Of a DNA stretch of 64,000 bases, positions 58,382 through 64,000 are shown piece by piece (the stretch's first letter is position 1; each line of letters starts with the position of its first letter). Origin of the DNA: Theropithecus gelada (Eukaryota > Chordata > Mammalia > Primates > Cercopithecidae); contig NC_037686.1 of the NCBI RefSeq assembly GCF_003255815.1, positions 55,277,888 through 55,341,887 of the forward strand, written 5' to 3'. Position numbers and translations under genes: made by a program. The notes beneath the pieces were generated by a model. It saw only the letters and a list, made by a program, of their open reading frames with translations. It was not told where the DNA came from and ran no database searches.

Positions 58382-59429
58382 TGGTTAACCTATTCACCCA
58401 AGCTTCTTCCAGTTAACACAACTGTTTGAGAAGATTATATAGCACTTTATTTTCTTTGTTTTTTAAAGTATTTACAGCAATATTAAAATTTTTGAGGAGC
58501 AGAATCTCTCGTAGGTAAATGTGGTTTTACACTTTGTAATAAAATATATGGGGTGGGTTAGGATATGTGTGGTTTTGTTATTAAAAGAATTCATATCTGC
58601 ATTTTTAAAAATGAGTCACAGTGAAAATTGGTAAAGGCCATCAGGCTAAGTGTTTCAGAAGTTGGATGTTGACTTAAGAGGTCTATACTCTCCTTATTAA
58701 ATGGTTCTAGGTAGACAGTCTTTGTTTCCTTGGGTTTCTAAATAGAGACAAGAAGGCAGAAGTTTAGCTCTCAAAAGTATATAATGTGCTCTATTCTCAT
58801 AAATACAGCAATTCATACTTACTGTTGGGTCAGGATGCATAATTACACAGCAGAACAAAATATTTTTAAATTGAGATTTATGGGGAGCCTAGGGTCTTCT
58901 ATTTGCCTAATTTTTTTACAGAAAAACATATTAATGTATATTTACTACAGATTTGTAAAATCATAATTGATTCTTAAAACTGAGGTGATTTTGATATGAG
59001 TAGTGTTTTGAGATTCTGCACATACATAACGGGAGGGAATAAGGTGCCAGTGGTAATAAAAAACTGTCATAAGGCTATTTATTTATTTTTACTTAATCAA
59101 TATGATGTTGTAACAGTTTGTACCTGACAGTGCTTGATTTCTGGCGAGCTGTGTGTAAGTTTGACATCCGCTTTATTATTCCAAGCAGCAGATCTAAGAG
59201 TCAAGGTTACTCCAGTTCACTAGTGACTGGCTGAGCAAACTCAGTTAGGTTTAGAGCACCCAGTTGCTGTTAGATGACTGAACCTTAATGGTAAACTCCC
59301 TGTCCATACATATTCTTGTTTAGAAATCCTTGGCATATATTGATGATACCTTTCTTAAGACTTTCTCCTAACAAAGCATCTTTTTAGACTGTTATTAAAC
59401 CCAAACAATGAATAAAAATGGTGTGGTGA

Positions 59430-59937
59430 GCCGGGCGCGGTGGCTCAAGCCTGTAATCCCAGCACTTTGGGAGGCCGAGACGGGCGGATCACGAGGTCAG
59501 AAGATCGAGACCATCCTGGCTAACCTGGTGAAACCCCATCTCTACTAAAAAATACAAAAAACAACTGGGCGAGGTGGCGGGCGCCTGTAGTCCCAGCTAC
59601 TCGGGAGGCTGAGGCAGGAGAATGGCGTGAACCCGGGAGGCGGAGCTTGCAGTGAGCTGAGATCCGGCCACTGCACTCCATCCTGGGCAACAGAGCAAGA
59701 TTCCGTCTCAAAAAAAAAAAAAAAATGCCCCCAGGTCATGACCAAATCATCATCTTCCAATTTTTACATGAATGTGGTGTACATACAACACCAAACTTAA
59801 AAAACGTACCTCCCTTCAGAAGATAAACAGCACTTCCCATCAACCTCATAAATGCACAGAAAAATAAAACCTCATAGGCCTTAACAAAAAGAAATAAGAG
59901 AATGTCCCTCAGAGCGAGACTCTGTCTCAAAAAAAAA
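59430..59937 (+). mobile_element. Composite AluYRa insertion with extra 3' segment
   Basis: One exact 16-bp target duplication ('aaaaatggtgtggtga', 59414-59429 and 59938-59953) brackets the whole block: AluYRa (59430-59709) with 16 A (59710-59725), 184 bp of non-Alu sequence (59726-59909), and a second Alu 3' tip 'cagagcgagactctgtctc' (59910-59928) with its own A-run. Confidence 0.9.
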
Positions 59938-60306
59938 AAAAATGGTGTGGTGATTCTTGTAAAAAGTCCACATGCCATTCCCTATGGGGGATTAGTGTAA
60001 AGGACACCATTTGTTGTTATGTGTTCCTTTGATTCTGGTTCAGAACTGACATCTTTGGCAACTCTGTGTAGTGTTAAGCAATTTTCTGTGTCCCAAGAAA
60101 GCTAGGACAGTCAGTACTTCAATAGAGTGTTCGTCTTCTGCTTGCGGCTCCGACACTGTGCCTTTGTGCCCGTAGTGTGCAGTCGCCTATTGGATCTCTA
60201 AAAATTGCCACTGAAATGGTTGTTGGTAAAACGGGAAGACCTAAATCTGTGATTATTACTCTTAGTCCATGGTGTAAGTTAACACATCTCCCTCTTTCTC
60301 ATCTAG

Positions 60307-60418
60307 AACAACTCTGCTCATGGTGATTACATGCAAAATAACGAGAGCAGTTTAATAGAGCAAGCCCCAATACCTCAGGACGGACTCACCGTGGCACCTC
60401 ACAGAGCCCAGCGAGAAG
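60307..60418 (+). CDS. ZCCHC2: ZCCHC2 coding exon 2
   Basis: The acceptor 'catctag' precedes AAC AAC TCT, continuing exon 1 in phase 0. It encodes 37 codons (NNSAHGDYMQNNESSL... to ...APHRAQRE) plus one base, and the donor is GAAG|gtatgc. The residues match human ZCCHC2 as I recall it. This segment is a low-complexity linker between the N-terminal helical block and the PX-like domain. Confidence 0.95.
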
Positions 60419-63400
60419 GTATGCTCTATTTTTTGTAAACTTAAAGCATTAATACATCAAAAAATTACAGGGTGCTCTTTCCGCTGATTAACTCTAAACT
60501 TTTTACTCTCCTTTTAGAGGTGGAGAAGTCCTACTGGTCCTAGGCTTCGCTCAAGAGCCAGTCCTCCTAGTTCTGCCATCTGCATGCTGGGTGTCTCCTG
60601 CGCCACAGCCCTGCTTGTCCTAGCATGCACGCAGTCATTCTGCTCTGTAGTCCGTTGTCTTGGCTGGATCTTAAACCTGGTTGCATGCTTCTGGGGGGCA
60701 GAGACCCGCAGAGTATTTAGTATAGTGCTTTATTTGTAGAATTGAGCTGAGTGTCTACTGAAAAAGTGAATTTTATACAAGTTCTCTGTAAGAGTGAACA
60801 AGTTACTTATAAATCCATTCTTCCTGCAATAATGCAGGTTTTTTTGTTGTTTTTTTTGTTTTGTTTTTTGTTTTTGAGACGGAGTCTCACTCTGTCACCC
60901 AGGCTGGAGTGCAGTGGCCGGATCTCAGCTCACTGCAAGCTCCGTCTCCCGGGTTTACGCCATTCTCCTGCCTCAGCCTCCGGAGTAGCTGGGACTACAG
61001 GCGCCCGCCACCTCGCCCGGCTAGTTTTTTGTATTTTTTAGTAGAGACGGGGTTTCATCGTGTTAGCCAGGATGGTCTCGATCTCCTGACCTCATGATCC
61101 ACCCGCCTCGGCCTCCCAAAGTGCTGGGATTACAGGCTTGAGCCACCGCGCCCGGCCAATAATGCAGTTTTTAAGAGGGCTGGAATGAATGGATGGAAGA
61201 ACATTGCCATCTGAACAGGAATGAATTCAAATATTCTTTTGTCTTTGCATTTGGGGAGCCATTAACCTGTTCTGGGAAAGAAACTGAAATGGAAAATGCA
61301 GACTGCCATCTGGGCTTTAAAAGAGCCAAGGATATATGATAAGCTTCACACTCAGTTATAACAATTTTGAATTTATGTCATTATGTCTCCTTTTTTTCCC
61401 GGTAATAATCCATTTTGTGTAATACATTTTTCCTCACAGGAAAAATAGGTCTGAATGTTTAATGTTGAACATAAGTGTTTACATAATGACCACTTCTGTT
61501 CAAGACTATCACGGTACTCCTATCTTTCCAGCTAAACTACTTTAATCAGACTACTTCAGCTAAGCTCATTGAACATACAGATAACCTAAAGTGGAATTGG
61601 TTTTACAATGAAGGTCCTTTTTTTTTAATGAAAATATTTTAGAAGAACACAGCGATTATATCAAAATGCTGACAACTGTAAAGGTGGCACCGTAGATGAT
61701 TTTTCTTGTATTCCTGCTTTTAGAAAGTGTAATACATGATTTTTAGTTTTAATATATGAGGGCTGGGGGTACTTTCACTGTGGCCATTCCTCACCACATA
61801 CTCTTGTCTTCTCTTACCTTGATTCTGGTACCCAACAGCAGACAGAACTTGAAATCATCGCTGAAGCTGTGTTCCCATATCCTGTAGTGTCCTAGTGGCT
61901 TTTTGTGCCAAGTGAAATTGGGTTCTGACCAGATAAAACCCAAGATCCCCTACCCTTGAGCCCAATGATTTGAAGAAGTAGAGCAGCTGCTTTATTTCTG
62001 AATATAAGTTCAGAAGATTTTTATTTAATGGTGTCATCCTTTAACTTAATATAATAGCTTTTGGAAACAGCATACCCTCCCATCACCACTTTGGCTCTTA
62101 TACTATTGTACAGTTCTAAGGAGTTACAGGCTCTTGCCTGGCTTTTTGAGATTTTTCCGTTGTTTCTGTCCTCAACATTTCTGGCCCACAAAGGGGAAAT
62201 TGGCCCACAGGCAGGCCACCAAATACTATATATTTGGGAAGCTGACACAAAATACTGGCAATGTTATATCTTTTATTTATTATAAATGTCTTTTCCCCTG
62301 TGTATTTCTGTATCTTACGCTTCATGCCTTCTCATTGCCCACCTTCCATGGTCTTTTAACAGCCTTACTCCTCCTCTATGCTTTTGTCACTTTGTGTATT
62401 CCACTTTGTCTATTTTAACTTCTTCCTCTAAGGCAAAATGAATGAATGCCCCCCTTTTCCTCCATCTGCTGCTCTCCTGAATCCAACAGTGTACCCCCCG
62501 ATTCTGTTGAGTTACTTTTTTAACCTCTTCTTTGCAATCTTTAGCATATTCATTATCAGCCTGATATTATCTCCCTCATTATCCTGAAAGTTTGGTTTCT
62601 TCTGTTTATACCCTGAACAGCAGTGTCTTCAAGTCCTTAGAGTAGAGTACACTTAGTAGATTGGCTCTTTTGAAATTGATTTGTTTCCTAAGGTGGTACT
62701 TTTATTAAAGGGGTTGTAAAATGGATAGCTGGGGGATTTATACGTTTGCTTACTTCATAAATAAACTGATTATCTAGTTCAATTCAGAGTGTTTTAAAGT
62801 TTAATATAATTTATGCTTACTATTTCATCTCTGTAATGTGAAAAAATTTTGCCACAATGAACCTTTATTATAATGTTCAGTTTATATTTACCATTATATG
62901 ATATTGAAGGTTACATTTGAGAAAAATAATTTTTAAATTCCCAATTAGAAATTTTTATCAGCTTGGTATATTACTTTTGAGTAGTTTTTTTAAAAAATTA
63001 AATATAAAACTAGATATTTTCTAATTTATACCTACTATGTATTAATAATTGAAAGAACCATATTTAGTTGATATTAAAATGCTGTATTTGTGGTCATCTG
63101 TGTAACAATTTGGAAGATTAGCATTTGGAAAAATATCTTAATTGCAGGTACCTTTTATTGTTATCCTTAATATCTTTGGTGTTAGCTGAGTGTTTGAAAT
63201 TAAACACTCAGCATGTTGTATAGGTATAGAAAAAAATTTTTTTCATGGGTGGATGGCACATCGCTGTGCTTCCAGTTTTTTTCTTTTTTTTTTAAGTTCA
63301 TGATTTAAGACCAGTCATAAAATGAAAGTGAGTAGCTTAATGGTTAAGCACTTGTCAACTTTTAGGGTTACTTTAGGTAAGTGAAATGTGTCTGTAGTCT

Positions 63401-63436
63401 TTATAGCACAAGTCAGTGCGTGTTTTTTTCTTTCAG
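60419..63436 (+). other. ZCCHC2 intron 2
   Basis: GT-AG intron (gtatgc ... tttctttcag) of 3.0 kb, phase 1. It holds one AluYRa-like copy; the rest (about 61.17-63.43 kb) is AT-rich DNA with no recognised element. Confidence 0.92.
60838..61157 (-). mobile_element. AluYRa-like, - orientation
   Basis: T-rich interrupted tail, 'cagtggccggatctcag', 'aggcttgagccaccgcg'. Exact target duplication 'aataatgcag' at 60828-60837 and 61158-61167. Confidence 0.95.
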
Positions 63437-63513
63437 CTGTACACATTGAGAAGATAGTGTTGAAAGGAGTCCAGAGAAAAAGAGCTGACAAATACTGGGA
63501 GTACACTTTCAAA
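63437..63513 (+). CDS. ZCCHC2: ZCCHC2 coding exon 3
   Basis: A pyrimidine-rich acceptor ends 'tttctttcag'. CT completes the split Ala codon from exon 2, then 25 codons (VHIEKIVLKGVQRKRADKYW to YTFK), donor AAA|gtaagc, phase 0. The segment is the first strand pair of the PX-like domain of ZCCHC2. A Val stands where I remember Met in human ('EKIV'). Confidence 0.94.
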
Positions 63514-64000
63514 GTAAGCCATTTCCCCACAAAAGATACCTGACATGCTGTGCTCAGTGATCTTTGGGAAAAGTTGGGGTGGGTTTGCTAATTTAAGGGA
63601 AAAGGTATATGTGTTTGTTTTTAATTAAGAGAATGTACTGTTTTTTGTCATATACTACTGAATGGTTTGCCACGTTTTTTTGAAGTTACATCACATTAAA
63701 ATAACCCTGGCTATTTTATTAAAAAGAAGTAAGAACCTTAGATATAAGGACACAATTAAGATGTAGGATATATCTTTAAAAATGCCATTGTTTTTTAAGT
63801 CAAGATCACAGGCATTGTTTTCCCTGGCATTTTTCTCCTCCTCTTTGTTCTCTGTGATGCTTTTATTCCCACTTCATTACCCTGTCTTCTTACTCATGAT
63901 TGGTTTTGTTGCCTGTCCTTTCCACAGCTGGGATTAGCTCTAGAGCCCAGCTCTGATTCTGTGCTCCCAGGTGAAGACTTTCCATGTCTTTCTGCCCATC
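63514..64000 (+). other. Start of ZCCHC2 intron 3
   Basis: Begins gtaagc. No further exon is seen before the window ends, so the rest of the PX-like domain and the CCHC zinc knuckle lie downstream. Confidence 0.85.

Larger units (their letters stand above)
43870..60306 (+). other. ZCCHC2 intron 1
   Basis: GT-AG intron (gtaagg ... catctag), phase 0, 16.4 kb. Apart from the elements listed separately, unassigned intronic DNA occupies about 44.37-46.1, 46.5-47.8, 49.0-49.6, 50.25-51.3, 54.4-55.4 and 55.85-57.05 kb. MIR-like cores in reverse are visible at about 50080-50235 ('cttccctataaaatggggat') and 51330-51420. Confidence 0.9.

Noticed and set aside
59736..59978. 80-codon - strand frame over the composite Alu insertion
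   Set aside because: Part of the frame is Alu-derived and the rest is not a recognisable protein. The segment is better explained as co-mobilised noncoding DNA.

Overview
This is a stretch of primate nuclear DNA. It is dense in Alu, L1, MaLR LTR and old DNA-transposon copies, and it carries spliced vertebrate exons. Several Alus have signatures I associate with the Old World monkey AluYRa lineage: 'CTCAAGCC' in the left arm and 'GATCCGGCC' in the right arm. The source is therefore most likely a macaque, baboon, vervet or similar cercopithecid, not a human. No prokaryotic, organellar or exogenous viral segment was seen.

The one conventional gene is the 5' part of ZCCHC2 on the + strand. In human it lies on 18q21.33 between TNFRSF11A and PHLPP1. 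A CpG-island promoter (about 41.4-44.4 kb) holds GC boxes, a CRE-like site and an NF-Y box. Exon 1 starts at ATG 42578 and ends at 43869, and is broken by a 352-base run of N (42716-43067). A 16.4-kb first intron follows, then exon 2 (60307-60418), exon 3 (63437-63513) and the start of intron 3. All visible splice junctions are GT-AG and phase-compatible. A second, smaller CpG-rich island in intron 1 (about 46.1-46.5 kb) has a perfect YY1 motif, an E-box and a usable splice donor, so it is a candidate internal promoter.

The 41 kb upstream of ZCCHC2 is intergenic. It contains two processed retrocopies on the - strand. One is a full-length UCHL3 copy with an intact 230-codon frame and all catalytic residues (7893-8585). 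The other is an RPL11 copy with an early frameshift (27344-27882). Both have poly(A) tracts and target-site duplications. Most of the remaining sequence is repeats: about 38 Alu or Alu-monomer copies; an old L1 in + orientation (about 28.4-32.85 kb) and several L1 3' fragments; MLT1-like and MST-like LTRs; and a hAT-Charlie element (5082-7286) with 12-bp terminal inverted repeats, an 8-bp target duplication and three later Alus inside it. Tigger/MER2-type fragments, MIR/L2-like pieces and a 277-bp homopyrimidine microsatellite are also present.

The observations most worth a second look are the intact UCHL3 retrogene, the intronic CpG island, a 508-bp composite Alu insertion in intron 1 with a 16-bp target duplication, a 300-bp near-palindrome inside an L1 fragment, and evidence that the N gap in exon 1 is wrongly sized. 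I found no sign of an undescribed multi-gene system. Family names for old repeats are from memory and have not been checked against a repeat library.
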